DNA of 64,000 nt, from positions 868,001-932,000 of the forward strand of contig NZ_CP157199.1 of the NCBI RefSeq assembly GCF_039954625.1, in the 5' to 3' direction. Shown piece by piece: positions 52,463 to 61,850 of this stretch. The DNA is from Pontimicrobium sp. SW4 (GTDB taxonomy: Bacteria > Bacteroidota > Bacteroidia > Flavobacteriales > Flavobacteriaceae). The notes beneath the pieces are model-generated. The model saw only the letters and a program-made list of their open reading frames with translations. It was not told where the DNA came from and ran no database searches. The position numbers and the translations under genes were made by a program. The stretch's first letter is position 1. Each line of letters begins with the position of its first letter.

Positions 52463-52493
52463 AAAAGGAGCATATTTTAAACATGCTCCTTTT
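52463..52493 (+). terminator. terminator after dps
   Basis: AAAAGGAGCAT and ATGCTCCTTTT pair around ATTTTAAAC, followed by T-rich sequence. Confidence 0.88.
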
Positions 52494-52519
52494 TGTTTTT
52501 TGATTGATATGGTAAGTTA

Positions 52520-52939
52520 TTAGAACTTTATTGTTAGTTCAATACTTTTATCTGCTACTACAAATTTTCCTTCTGAAAAAGTTGGAGGCCCCATTAACAT
52601 TGGGTTATTTGATAATCCGAACGATTCTAATGGCATTCCGTTAGGTTCAAAATCCATACGTTTGTTATCATTTTCGTCGTGCAATGCTAAAAGTGCATAA
52701 TTCCCAGGAGCAACATTTTTAAAAGTGTAAACTACTTTTCCATCTTTTACTTTCGCTGCTGTTTGTTGCAAAGCTTCAGTTTTCATAAAAGTGTCAGCTG
52801 TATGTAGCCCAATAACAACATGACCTCTGTCGTTAGAAATATTTTCAATTGTTACAGTAATGTCTTGTCCTTTAGATTCTTGTGCAAAGCTTAAAGTTGT
52901 ACTTATAATAAGTGCAATAAATAGTGATAATGTTTTCAT
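52520..52939 (-). CDS. DUF2141 exported protein
   Basis: A 139-residue protein with signal peptide (MKTLSLFIALIISTTLSFAQ) and the DUF2141 pattern ITVTIENISNDRGHVVIGLH, ALLALHDENDNKRMDFEPNGMPLESFGLSNNP. A beta-sandwich periplasmic protein; function unknown. It is a single gene. Confidence 0.88.
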   Translation of the reverse strand: MKTLSLFIALIISTTLSFAQESKGQDITVTIENISNDRGHVVIGLHTADTFMKTEALQQTAAKVKDGKVVYTFKNVAPGNYALLALHDENDNKRMDFEPNGMPLESFGLSNNPMLMGPPTFSEGKFVVADKSIELTIKF

Positions 52940-53038
52940 GAAGTATAGTTTTATTTTGTTTTACACTGTAAAAGTCTATTATAAAAACGGGGTAAGGTAA
53001 TTTGAGTTACCGAACTGTATTTTTTTACTTCTGAATTG

Positions 53039-54370
53039 TTATAATAAGCCTCTAGCTTTTATTTCTAAGTACTTATTAATGGTGTCAAGCGTTAAATTTT
53101 CTGGAGTAGTTAGAATGGAATAGATACCATACTTTTTAAGTTCGTTGACTATAAGACGTTTTTCAAACGCAAATTTTTCAGCAATTACTTTATCATATAC
53201 TTGCTGAATAGTCTCTGCTTTGTTTTCAATTAAATTATTCAATTCTGTATTCTTAAAGAAAATAACCACTAACAAATGATTCTTTGCCATACCTTTTAAG
53301 TAAGGTAATTGTCTATGTAAACTATCTAAGGTTTCAAAATTGGTATATAGTAAAAGTAAACTTCGTTGGGTAATGTTACGCCTTACATCACTATATAAGC
53401 GACCAAAATCACTTTCAAAAAAATCGGTTTTAATATTATAAAGCCCTTCTAGAATCAAATTCATTTGCGAGGTTCGCTTTTCCGCAACTACCATGTTTTC
53501 TACTTTCTTTGAAAATGTAAAAATCCCTGCTTTATCATGTTTTTTTATGGCAATATTAGATATCACCAAAGCAGCATTTATAGCATAATCCAATAAACTC
53601 AATCCATCAAAAGGCATTTTCATTAAACGTCCTTTATCAATAACGGAATATACAGGTTGTGATTTCTCATCTTGAAATTGATTCACCATTAATTGATTGG
53701 ACTTTGCTGTAGCCTTCCAATTTATAGTTCGTAAATCGTCACCTAGAACATATTCTTTAATTTGTTCAAACTCCATTGTGTGTCCAATTCTTCTAATTTT
53801 TTTAATACCATATTGATGTAGATTGTTGCTTATTGCAATTAAATCGTATTTACGTAATTGTATAAAACTAGGATACGTTGGTATCATGGCTTGGTCGTTA
53901 AAACTAAAGCGTCTAGCTATTAAACCAAAAACTGAAGTTGCATAGATATTTAATTTGCCAAAATGATACTCGCCACGCTCTGTTGGTCTTAATTGGTATT
54001 CTAATTCTGTTTTGCTTGTAGCATCAAGTTTACGTTCAATACTAAAATTACGGACTTGAAATTGCACAGGGATTTCATCAATAATATTTATGAATATTGA
54101 AAATGTGTAATAGTTTTCTATACTTAATCTAATTGGATTCTGGTCGCCATTTGAAAACTTTTCAGGTAGTATTCTATTACCATTTATTCCTTTTTTTGCA
54201 GTAAATAGTAATAAAACATCTAATAAAGCAAATACAAGGAGAACCAGAAATAATAACTTTACAATTACAAACCATCTTGGAAACACAAAACTAAACACAA
54301 ACAATACCATAAGCGTGATGCATGCGTAAAAGAAACGGTTTTGTATGTAAAATGGTTTAAGTAATTTCAT
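53039..54370 (-). CDS. DUF58 protein
   Basis: A 443-residue protein with two N-terminal membrane segments (to about 50) and the DUF58 core VLGDDLRTINWKATAKSNQLMVNQFQDEKSQPVYSVIDKGR near 200. A von Willebrand-like domain with a MIDAS-like VIDKGR follows. DUF58 proteins pair with MoxR ATPases in the same operon, as here (between lies DUF805). Confidence 0.9.
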   Translation of the reverse strand: MKLLKPFYIQNRFFYACITLMVLFVFSFVFPRWFVIVKLLFLVLLVFALLDVLLLFTAKKGINGNRILPEKFSNGDQNPIRLSIENYYTFSIFINIIDEIPVQFQVRNFSIERKLDATSKTELEYQLRPTERGEYHFGKLNIYATSVFGLIARRFSFNDQAMIPTYPSFIQLRKYDLIAISNNLHQYGIKKIRRIGHTMEFEQIKEYVLGDDLRTINWKATAKSNQLMVNQFQDEKSQPVYSVIDKGRLMKMPFDGLSLLDYAINAALVISNIAIKKHDKAGIFTFSKKVENMVVAEKRTSQMNLILEGLYNIKTDFFESDFGRLYSDVRRNITQRSLLLLYTNFETLDSLHRQLPYLKGMAKNHLLVVIFFKNTELNNLIENKAETIQQVYDKVIAEKFAFEKRLIVNELKKYGIYSILTTPENLTLDTINKYLEIKARGLL

Positions 54371-54720
54371 TAGCCTTCGTTTTGACGAATTTTTCCAGTT
54401 TCTTCAGGACCTTTTAATCCTTTAGGATTTAATCCATATTTGTTTCTCTTCGGAATTCCATCTTCAATAATTAACCAGAAAAAATAAAATGGAATAAATT
54501 GATAAAAACCATTCACTCCAATATCATGACAACGTTTGGTGCCTTGAGCAATAAAAATATAACTCGAAATAAGAAACATAGACCAAAACACTTCTACACC
54601 ATACGTTGTACCTCTTGTTAAAAACCAGAGTGAAAAATAAACAATACAGTAAATTACGATTGTAATTAGGTATTCCAATCGTCTAATTCTGCCTTTAAAT
54701 GAAAATGGGTCTTTAAACAT
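54370..54720 (-). CDS. DUF805 membrane protein
   Basis: A 116-residue protein with the DUF805 opening FSFKGRIRRLEYLITIVIYCI, about three membrane segments, and CHDIGVNGFYQFIPFYFFWLI. Function unknown. It overlaps the DUF58 start by one base and follows MoxR, so it is part of that operon. Confidence 0.85.
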   Translation of the reverse strand: MFKDPFSFKGRIRRLEYLITIVIYCIVYFSLWFLTRGTTYGVEVFWSMFLISSYIFIAQGTKRCHDIGVNGFYQFIPFYFFWLIIEDGIPKRNKYGLNPKGLKGPEETGKIRQNEG

Positions 54721-54735
54721 GACTTATGGTTTTAG

Positions 54736-55815
54736 TTATCTCGGAATTTCCACTGCTTCAATGATTTGATTAATGATTTGCTTTGTAGTAACACCTTCCA
54801 TTTCACGTTCAGGAGTTACAATGACTCTATGTTGCAGAACTGGAATGGCAGATTGTTTAATGTCTTCTGGAGTTACAAAATCACGTCCATTCATAGCAGC
54901 AAAGGCCTTACTTGCTTTTAAAATAGCAATCGAAGCTCTTGGTGAAGCACCTAAATATAAAAATGGATTATTTCTAGTGTTTACAATAATATCAGCAATG
55001 TATTTTACTAAATGCGACTCAATAATCACTTGATTCACTAAACCTTGAAACTTGGCAACTTGCTCTTTAGTTAAATGAGAGGTTATTTTTGCTGTCTTGT
55101 TTGCGCCTTGAAGTCCATGTTCACGATTAATAATTTCAATTTCTTCATCAAGGTTTGGGTAATCTATATCAATTTTGAATAAAAATCTATCTAGTTGCGC
55201 TTCTGGAAGTCTGTAAGTTCCTTCTTGCTCCACAGGATTTTGAGTTGCTAAAACGATAAAAGGTAAATCCATTTGATATTTATGACCATCGATAGTTATT
55301 TGGCGTTCTTCCATTACTTCAAACAAAGCAGCTTGTGTTTTAGCTGGCGCTCGATTTATTTCGTCAATAAGAATCATATTAGAGAAAATGGGTCCTTGTT
55401 TGAATTCAAATTCTGAAGTTTTCATATCAAAAACCGAGGTTCCTAGAATATCACTTGGCATTAAATCGGGTGTGAATTGAATACGACTAAAGCCAACATC
55501 TAATGATTTTGCCAGCAACTTAGCCGAAATAGTTTTAGCAACTCCTGGCACACCCTCGATTAGCGAATGTCCATTAGCTAAAATAGAGGCGATAAGCATA
55601 TCAATCATACCTTTTTGGCCAACAATAACCTTGCTTATTTCATTTTTAATAAGCTCAACACCTGCTTGAAGTTCGGATAAATCGATACGATTTTTAAAAT
55701 TAAGATTTTCTTCTTGTGATTCTTGAACTTCTTGTGGTTGTTCATTCTCCATAGCTTTTTGCTCTTTATTATCTTGATTTAGATTACCGTCTTGAGAGTC
55801 GTTTGTATGCTCCAT
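54736..55815 (-). CDS. MoxR-family AAA+ ATPase
   Basis: A 359-residue chaperone-like ATPase. Walker A EGVPGVAKT near 91-99, Walker B ILIDEINRAP near 152, sensor QNPVEQEGTYRLPEAQLDRF near 195. The first 40 residues are acidic and Gln-rich (QDGNLNQDNKEQ), unusual for the family. MoxR acts with DUF58 and membrane partners in cell-envelope or complex assembly; the exact client is unknown. Confidence 0.92.
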   Translation of the reverse strand: MEHTNDSQDGNLNQDNKEQKAMENEQPQEVQESQEENLNFKNRIDLSELQAGVELIKNEISKVIVGQKGMIDMLIASILANGHSLIEGVPGVAKTISAKLLAKSLDVGFSRIQFTPDLMPSDILGTSVFDMKTSEFEFKQGPIFSNMILIDEINRAPAKTQAALFEVMEERQITIDGHKYQMDLPFIVLATQNPVEQEGTYRLPEAQLDRFLFKIDIDYPNLDEEIEIINREHGLQGANKTAKITSHLTKEQVAKFQGLVNQVIIESHLVKYIADIIVNTRNNPFLYLGASPRASIAILKASKAFAAMNGRDFVTPEDIKQSAIPVLQHRVIVTPEREMEGVTTKQIINQIIEAVEIPR

Positions 55816-55818
55816 ATG

Positions 55819-57015
55819 TTAGTTGTTATAAAAGTCTTCTATTGTTTTATTTAGGTTTTTTAAATCATCTTCATTGCACATTTGTTTGGCTTTTAAATGT
55901 ACAATAAGATTCATTGTTTTTTTAGTTTTGTCTAAGTCTTTTCCAGATTTTAAAGCTAGATTTTTTATAAATTTTTCGTCTAGCAGTTGTGTGTCTAGAT
56001 AATACTTGCGTCTTATAGATTCTAAAAAGTAGGTGATTTTTTTATCTATTAAGTTATTATGGTCTTTTGTTTCGTAGTACAAGTTTCCAATTGTCTTTGT
56101 AAATGCAATGGTTGAATTCTCTAAAGGCTTGATAACTTTTACTATACGTTGCTTCCGTTTTGCGTTAAACAGTATAAATATGAGTAACGACACTAAACCA
56201 AATATCCAAGCCCATTTTAAAGCTGGTTGACTTAATACAAATCGTAAAGGGGAATCACCTAATTCAGTTCGCTTTTTATTACGAGAATCGTAAAAGAAAG
56301 TATCGTCTGGCAAGTATGATAAAATAGCTTCAGCATATTTCTTATTGTTATTTTTTAATAATGAATAATTGGTAAATGCAACAGGCTGTAAATGCAAAAA
56401 CACTTCGCCAAATTCATGATTAATTTTAACGAAATTAATATGTACTCCGTCATTAAATTTTTGATAACCTAAAACTGTTGTTTTGGTTGAATCTAATTTT
56501 GAGAAATAGATATTGCTTAAACCTCTATCAATAGTAATAGAATCATTTTTAAAAGCTGGATTTGCTAAACTTAATTGTGCTTTACCAGTAAAAGCATAAT
56601 CATTTTCAAGATCTATCCCCAAGGTGTCTAAAAACTTTTGTGGCAAATAATTACTAGACATAAAAATGGTGTTTCCATGCGATGCAAAATCTAGCAATTC
56701 TTGAGCAGAAACTTCATCAACATCAGCATAATCATCAATGAGCATATAGTTTCCAGAAGTTGTATAAGTAGAATCTTCCCAACTATAGTATTCATCAAAA
56801 TATTCATAAGGTGATACAGCAATATCTTGCACCTCACTTTCAGGAAATAAATTTGAAAGCTCATTATATAGTATAAAAGTTCCGTAAGGTATGGTATGTA
56901 CTTCGTTAAAAGTTCGTGTCCAGTTTATAGGTTTTGGCTTAGAAAACTCAATGGCAATTGCCCCAATAAAAAGCAAGATTAACAACCCAATGTATATTTT
57001 TATGGTTTTGTTCAT
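55819..57015 (-). CDS. DUF4350 membrane protein
   Basis: A 398-residue protein: one N-terminal membrane segment (about 5-23), a periplasmic GATase-like DUF4350 domain (PYGTFILYNELSNLFP; LLDFASHGNTIFMSSN), a second segment near 270 (WAWIFGLVSLLIFILFNA) and a cytosolic tail. Between MoxR (3 bases) and DUF4129 (4-base overlap). Confidence 0.85.
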   Translation of the reverse strand: MNKTIKIYIGLLILLFIGAIAIEFSKPKPINWTRTFNEVHTIPYGTFILYNELSNLFPESEVQDIAVSPYEYFDEYYSWEDSTYTTSGNYMLIDDYADVDEVSAQELLDFASHGNTIFMSSNYLPQKFLDTLGIDLENDYAFTGKAQLSLANPAFKNDSITIDRGLSNIYFSKLDSTKTTVLGYQKFNDGVHINFVKINHEFGEVFLHLQPVAFTNYSLLKNNNKKYAEAILSYLPDDTFFYDSRNKKRTELGDSPLRFVLSQPALKWAWIFGLVSLLIFILFNAKRKQRIVKVIKPLENSTIAFTKTIGNLYYETKDHNNLIDKKITYFLESIRRKYYLDTQLLDEKFIKNLALKSGKDLDKTKKTMNLIVHLKAKQMCNEDDLKNLNKTIEDFYNN

Positions 57016-57776
57016 GCTTTTATGGATTTAAAGAATTTATTAAAAGCATGTTTTGCTTTACTAAACTGCTCATCGTTTACATCGAACTCACCATACCAGA
57101 TGTAATTATATAAATAGGATGTATACGCAAACTCTTTTTTTACTTCTGGAGTTTTTATTTCGTTTTGGTAGTCGTTATTCGTTTTTTCAACATCATAATG
57201 AATAATTTCAGCAGTACTTAGTTTTTTTAGTAACCACAAATAGTAATATCTAATGGCTAACCTGTAATTGGAATTACTTTCGGCTTCAGCAATTAAATCT
57301 TTAAAATTGGTTGCATGAATATTTGCTTCAATATCTGTGGCAGGTATAATACTTTTGTCGGACGATTTTCCAAAAACCCAAGCACCTTCTTTATTGACGA
57401 TAGCTCTAAAAATAAAATAAACAACTATAATAAAAAGTAATACACCTCCAATTTTAATAGCTAAATCCGTAGCTCTTGCTGCTTGCCCTTTGTTTTTTAT
57501 ATTGAAAAGACTTTGAAACTTATCGCTTAGCCATTGTTTAAATCGTGTCCACCAACCAGATTTTTCTATAGTTCGCTCGTAGATAAACTCGTCTTCGCTA
57601 TATTTTTCTTTTAAGTTATCAAACTTTCGTGGTGAAATTTCAGAAGTATCTACTTTAAGAGTATCACTTACACCTTGCGTTATTTTGAATTCATTATAAT
57701 TTGACGCTTTTATTTGTTGGAATGAACAGCAAATAAAAATAATGAAGACTATATGTAAACCAATGTATTTATTCAC
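57012..57776 (-). CDS. DUF4129 membrane protein
   Basis: A 254-residue protein with a leader, a basic amphipathic region (WWTRFKQWLSDKFQ), one membrane segment near 105-125, and the DUF4129 domain (SNYRLAIRYYYLWLLKKL; FAYTSYLYNYIWYGEF). Typical neighbour of MoxR and transglutaminase-like genes. Overlaps DUF4350 by four bases. Confidence 0.85.
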   Translation of the reverse strand: MNKYIGLHIVFIIFICCSFQQIKASNYNEFKITQGVSDTLKVDTSEISPRKFDNLKEKYSEDEFIYERTIEKSGWWTRFKQWLSDKFQSLFNIKNKGQAARATDLAIKIGGVLLFIIVVYFIFRAIVNKEGAWVFGKSSDKSIIPATDIEANIHATNFKDLIAEAESNSNYRLAIRYYYLWLLKKLSTAEIIHYDVEKTNNDYQNEIKTPEVKKEFAYTSYLYNYIWYGEFDVNDEQFSKAKHAFNKFFKSIKA

Positions 57777-58713
57777 CTGAGCCTATTTGGTCAATTACAC
57801 TTTTAGTATTAATATTTTCGTTGTCTTCTTTTAAACTGTAAAACACAATACCTTGGTTTAATTGTGTAATATTATTTAAAATAATACCAACAATAAAAGT
57901 GATAAAAAATATGACTAGCATCATCACCATAAGTGAGGCACCTACTTCCTCAGGGTTTAGGTTTTCTCCTTGTTGTGCGCTCGTAAACATGTCACCTAAA
58001 AAAAATAAATAAGGAATCATGGTGATAACATTTTGAACAACATAAGCCATGAGATAAAATATTCCAACACTACCTACTGCAGCCCAGAATTTTTTGGTCA
58101 TAAGTGTCCAAGCATACCCAAAACTATCCCAAACACCTCTTTCTTGACGTATGTATTCCATAAGTGTCATGTTGTAGAACAACGAAAAAGCACCAGCTAA
58201 AAAAGGCAATAGTAAAATTCCAATAATGGTTATCATTAATACAAAAGCGCCAATACCTAATACGAACATCAAAGGAATTCCAAGTAAAATACCACACAAT
58301 AGAAAAATGAAAAGTTTTCCTAAGTTTTGTTTGTACATCTGAATTATTTCTTTGGTTTCAAAATGTTTACCATTATTTTCAGCATACAACTTTAAATAGA
58401 TAGCGGAATAGGAATAAGAGATGAGTCCAGCAACAAGTGCTACAACTAAAAAGAGTATCATTAATAGAATGAAAATTCCAAAATTCTCATTCATATAGTC
58501 GTCAATTTGTGTGTTACTATTACCTTGTAGAACACCACCAAAAACAATATCTGTGTAAAATTTGGATATAACATACCCAATAGCCATTAACATTAATAAG
58601 AAAATACCATTGACAATAAAGAAGTGTTTAAAGTAATGCTTTCCATTTAGCTTTATAAAGCTAAATGTATCTTGAAAGAAGGCACTAAACCCTCTTGATT
58701 TATATAACTGCAT
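57769..58713 (-). CDS. polytopic membrane protein, unknown function
   Basis: A 314-residue protein with about six membrane segments and a long Gly/Leu-rich middle (FIFLLCGILLGIPLMFVLGIGAFVLMITIIGILLLPFLAGAF). It is part of the SpoIIM-MoxR cluster, overlapping both neighbours (8 and 14 bases). It resembles DUF975-type proteins in layout but the family is not certain. Confidence 0.8.
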   Translation of the reverse strand: MQLYKSRGFSAFFQDTFSFIKLNGKHYFKHFFIVNGIFLLMLMAIGYVISKFYTDIVFGGVLQGNSNTQIDDYMNENFGIFILLMILFLVVALVAGLISYSYSAIYLKLYAENNGKHFETKEIIQMYKQNLGKLFIFLLCGILLGIPLMFVLGIGAFVLMITIIGILLLPFLAGAFSLFYNMTLMEYIRQERGVWDSFGYAWTLMTKKFWAAVGSVGIFYLMAYVVQNVITMIPYLFFLGDMFTSAQQGENLNPEEVGASLMVMMLVIFFITFIVGIILNNITQLNQGIVFYSLKEDNENINTKSVIDQIGSGE

Positions 58714-59677
58714 ACGTTTGTTTAAGTTTTTTATGTACTAGGCGAGGGTAAATTAAATAGTAGTATGAAATTATGCTAAGTGTAATTAAAATAATGCCAA
58801 CCGATAACCAATTTGGCATCGCATTGGAATAGCGAGTTACATAGCCTTCTAGAAACCCTGCAGCAATAGTAAACGGAAAGGTGCTAATTAAAATCTTAAC
58901 ACCATCTTTCATCCCCATTTTAAAAGAGGTTAATCGCGAATATGTTTTAGGAAAAAGAATACTTGCTCCTAAAATGAGTCCAGCTGCTCCTTCAATAACA
59001 ATAGCAAAAATCTCCATTGAGCCATGAATCCAAATACCTCTTACGCTTTCCCATAGCACACCTTCTTTGTAAAAGAAAAACTGAAACGCACCAACCATAA
59101 TACCATTGAAAAGTAATACTAATCCTGTGCCTATGCCACCAAAAACACCAAATATAAAGGACTTTATGCCAACATATAAATTGTTTAAAGTAATGCCAAA
59201 AGCACTACCCCAATTACTCCCACTTTTATATACAGCAACAGGGTCGCCAGATTCAATATTTTCTAAGGTCATATTAACATAATGGTCACCTAAAATCAAC
59301 CTTACAAACGTATCATCGTAAGCAGCAGAAAGAGCTCCAATAGCTACAAACGATAAAAAAAGTACAAAGGCATAAAGCACATAACGTCTGTATTGATAAA
59401 CAATCAGGGGCACTTCAACTTTCCAAAAATGAACAAAACGATTAGTATCTTCTCTCTTGGTCTTATAAATTTTCTGAAAAGCTTTAGCAGCTAAGTTGTT
59501 TAAATAAAGAATTGTTTTACTTTTGGGATAATAAGTTTGTGCATAGGACAAATCGTTTACCAAATGAATATACAAAGACGCTAGTTCATCAGGGTTTTTA
59601 AGAGTTTTTCCAAAAATGGCTTTTTCAAAATTCAGCCATTTTTCTTTATTTTGTTTGATAAACGCAACTTCTCTCAT
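58700..59677 (-). CDS. stage II sporulation protein M-family (SpoIIM) membrane protein
   Basis: A 325-residue protein with a soluble N-terminus (KWLNFEKAIFG, LYIHLVNDLSYAQTYYP) and about six membrane segments of the SpoIIM/DUF95 fold (NNLYVGIKSFIFGVFGGIGTGLVLLFNGIMVGAF; WIHGSMEIFAIVIEGAAGL). In non-sporulating bacteria the role is unknown. It heads the minus-strand cluster and is divergent from the RDD gene. Confidence 0.88.
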   Translation of the reverse strand: MREVAFIKQNKEKWLNFEKAIFGKTLKNPDELASLYIHLVNDLSYAQTYYPKSKTILYLNNLAAKAFQKIYKTKREDTNRFVHFWKVEVPLIVYQYRRYVLYAFVLFLSFVAIGALSAAYDDTFVRLILGDHYVNMTLENIESGDPVAVYKSGSNWGSAFGITLNNLYVGIKSFIFGVFGGIGTGLVLLFNGIMVGAFQFFFYKEGVLWESVRGIWIHGSMEIFAIVIEGAAGLILGASILFPKTYSRLTSFKMGMKDGVKILISTFPFTIAAGFLEGYVTRYSNAMPNWLSVGIILITLSIISYYYLIYPRLVHKKLKQTYAVI

Positions 59678-59700
59678 AGACTTTCAAATTAACAGAATAA

Positions 59701-60447
59701 ATGGTAGAGTTACAAATAAACACTACTCAAAATGTAAATATAAATTTTACCGCAGCAAGTGTTGGCGAACGCATACTAGCTTGGGGAATTGATTGGTTGA
59801 TTAAAATCGCCTACATTATTGTGACTTACCAAATAATGTTTAAGATTTTTAAAATTGATGAACTAGTTGAAGACATGGACTTTTGGTCACAAGCTGCTGT
59901 TTTTTTAGTGTTTTATTTGCCTGTGATTTTTTATTCTTTGTTGTTTGAAACCTTATTGGATGGACAGACTCTTGGAAAACGAATTTTAAAAATTAAAGTG
60001 GTAAAGATTGACGGTTATCAAGCTACTTTGTCCGATTTTATAATTCGTTGGATTTTTAGAATAGTCGATTTAAATATGATGAGCGGTATCGTTGCGTTAA
60101 TATCTATCATTACAAGCCCAAGAAACCAAAGGTTGGGGGATATGACTGCTGGAACTTCGGTTATTACCTTGAAGAATAATGTAAACATTAGTCATACAAT
60201 TCTTGAAGATTTAAAGCAAGATTATGTACCATCCTATCCAATGGTTATTAAGTTGTCTGATAATGACGCACGAATTATAAAAGACACTTTTAAAACAGCA
60301 GCTAAATCAAAAGATTATAAAACACTTATAAAATTGCGAACTAAAATAGTTGAGGTGCTTGAATTAAAAGAGGTAAAGCATAATACAGATCATGAGTTTA
60401 TTGACGTTGTTTTAAAAGATTATAACTACTATACCCAGAACATGTAA
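59701..60447 (+). CDS. RDD-family membrane protein
   Basis: A 248-residue protein; the RDD domain is residues 10-155 (AASVGERILAWGIDWLIKIAYIIV, LLDGQTLGKRILKIKVVKIDG, NQRLGDMTAGTSVI), with Arg and Asp in the expected places. A soluble tail of about 90 residues follows. RDD proteins may move ions or small solutes. It is divergent from SpoIIM by 23 bases. Confidence 0.87.
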   Translation: MVELQINTTQNVNINFTAASVGERILAWGIDWLIKIAYIIVTYQIMFKIFKIDELVEDMDFWSQAAVFLVFYLPVIFYSLLFETLLDGQTLGKRILKIKVVKIDGYQATLSDFIIRWIFRIVDLNMMSGIVALISIITSPRNQRLGDMTAGTSVITLKNNVNISHTILEDLKQDYVPSYPMVIKLSDNDARIIKDTFKTAAKSKDYKTLIKLRTKIVEVLELKEVKHNTDHEFIDVVLKDYNYYTQNM

Positions 60448-60494
60448 GCAGAGAACTAATTTTTCTATTTCAGAAAAATGTTGTGAATCGCTTA

Positions 60495-60514
60495 TGCTGA
60501 GCGTAGTCGAAGCA
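60495..60514. repeat. short interspersed repeat TGCTGAGCGTAGTCGAAGCA
   Basis: Quasi-palindromic 20-mer (TGCT...AGCA ends). A closely similar motif is found scattered in many flavobacterial genomes. It lies in the 90-base gap before the TRIC gene. Confidence 0.55.
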
Positions 60515-60537
60515 TCTTAATATAATTATAAATAAAT

Positions 60538-61140
60538 ATGTTTTATATCATCGACATTTTAGGAACTATTGCTTTTGCCATTTCTGGTGTATTGGTAGCA
60601 ATGAACAAAAAAATGGATCCGTTTGGGATTTTAATAATTGCATTTGTTACAGCAGTTGGAGGAGGAACACTTCGAGATGTATTGATTGGGCAAACTCCAG
60701 TAAGTTGGATGAAAGACATGACCTTTACTTATGTTATTTTAGGATCAGCAGTATTTGCTGTTATAGCAAGAAATAAGATAAATTACCTAAGAACTTCCTT
60801 GTTTTTATTTGACACTATAGGAATTGGTCTATATACTATCATTGGAGTTGAAAAAGGATTGTCTGCTGATTTGCACCCAGTAATATGCATTGCTTTAGGA
60901 ACGATATCAGCGTGTTTTGGTGGTGTAATTAGAGATATTTTATGTAACGAAATTCCTGTGATTTTTAGAAAAGAAATTTATGCTACTGCTTGCATTTTAG
61001 GAGGTTTAAGCTATTTTTTAATACGTAAATTACCTATTGAAAGCGACTATGTATTCGTGATTTCTGGAGCTATTGTTATTTTGGTACGTTTGCTAGCTGT
61101 TCGTTTTAAAATTACGTTACCTAGTATTTATAAAGCCTAA
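60538..61140 (+). CDS. TRIC-type cation channel (UPF0126) membrane protein
   Basis: A 200-residue protein with two copies of the UPF0126 half: AVGGGTLRDVLIGQTPVSWMKD near 39 and CFGGVIRDILCNEIPVIFRKE near 124, each beginning Gly-Gly and holding RDxL. The bacterial TRIC fold forms trimeric monovalent-cation channels. It ends exactly where the converging gene ends (TAA against TTA). Confidence 0.9.
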   Translation: MFYIIDILGTIAFAISGVLVAMNKKMDPFGILIIAFVTAVGGGTLRDVLIGQTPVSWMKDMTFTYVILGSAVFAVIARNKINYLRTSLFLFDTIGIGLYTIIGVEKGLSADLHPVICIALGTISACFGGVIRDILCNEIPVIFRKEIYATACILGGLSYFLIRKLPIESDYVFVISGAIVILVRLLAVRFKITLPSIYKA

Positions 61141-61848
61141 TTACTCAATAATTTCAACTTTTTTAATATAAACATTCTGTAAAGGCCAATCAGATTCATC
61201 AGTTTCGACTGCTGCAATTTTGTCAACCACTTCCATACCACTAATTACTTTTCCAAAAATAGTATAGTCACCATCTAAAAACTTTGCACCACCACGTTGT
61301 TGCACAATAAAAAACTCAAAAGGTGATGCTAATTTATGAGGATTTTCTATCTCACTACTTGGCATACTTATAACACCCCGATCATGTGTATAACCTTTTT
61401 TTGTATCTGTTGGTAGTAAATAACGACCTATATTGGTTCGCTTTCTAGAAGTAGCTCTATTATCACTGTTACCTGCTTGCACTATAAAGTTATCTATTAC
61501 TCTATAAAACTGGGTATTCTCAAAATACTTTTGTTTGGTTAGAAAAATAAAGTTAGCACGATGAAATTTGGTTTTATCAAATAACAAAATATCAATATCT
61601 CCAAAATCAGTAATTATTCTAACTTTATTTTCTTTATTATGTTTTTCATATTCTAAAAAAAACTCCATAGCATTTTTACTATTAAGCTTAGGGAATTCTC
61701 TTTGATCTTCGTTTGTTATTACCTTAGGTTTAGCATCAGTTGTTTTTTGTTCTGTGCTTGGAGCTTTGGTTGTTGTTTTATTTTGCTTTTGTTTATCTTC
61801 ACAATTCAGAAATAAAATACAAGCACAAAAAAGTAATATAAATCGCAT
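61141..61848 (-). CDS. cyclophilin-type peptidyl-prolyl isomerase lipoprotein
   Basis: A 235-residue lipoprotein (leader to LFLNC near residue 16). Cyclophilin core: VRIITDFGDIDILLFDKTKFHRANFIFLTKQKYFENTQFYRVI, FIVQAGN and KFLDGDYTIFGKVISGMEVVDKI. It should catalyse proline isomerisation in the periplasm. The ATG at 61848 is used, two bases from the start of the divergent NUDIX gene; the longer frame overlaps that gene. Confidence 0.9.
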   Translation of the reverse strand: MRFILLFCACILFLNCEDKQKQNKTTTKAPSTEQKTTDAKPKVITNEDQREFPKLNSKNAMEFFLEYEKHNKENKVRIITDFGDIDILLFDKTKFHRANFIFLTKQKYFENTQFYRVIDNFIVQAGNSDNRATSRKRTNIGRYLLPTDTKKGYTHDRGVISMPSSEIENPHKLASPFEFFIVQQRGGAKFLDGDYTIFGKVISGMEVVDKIAAVETDESDWPLQNVYIKKVEIIE

Positions 61849-61850
61849 AG

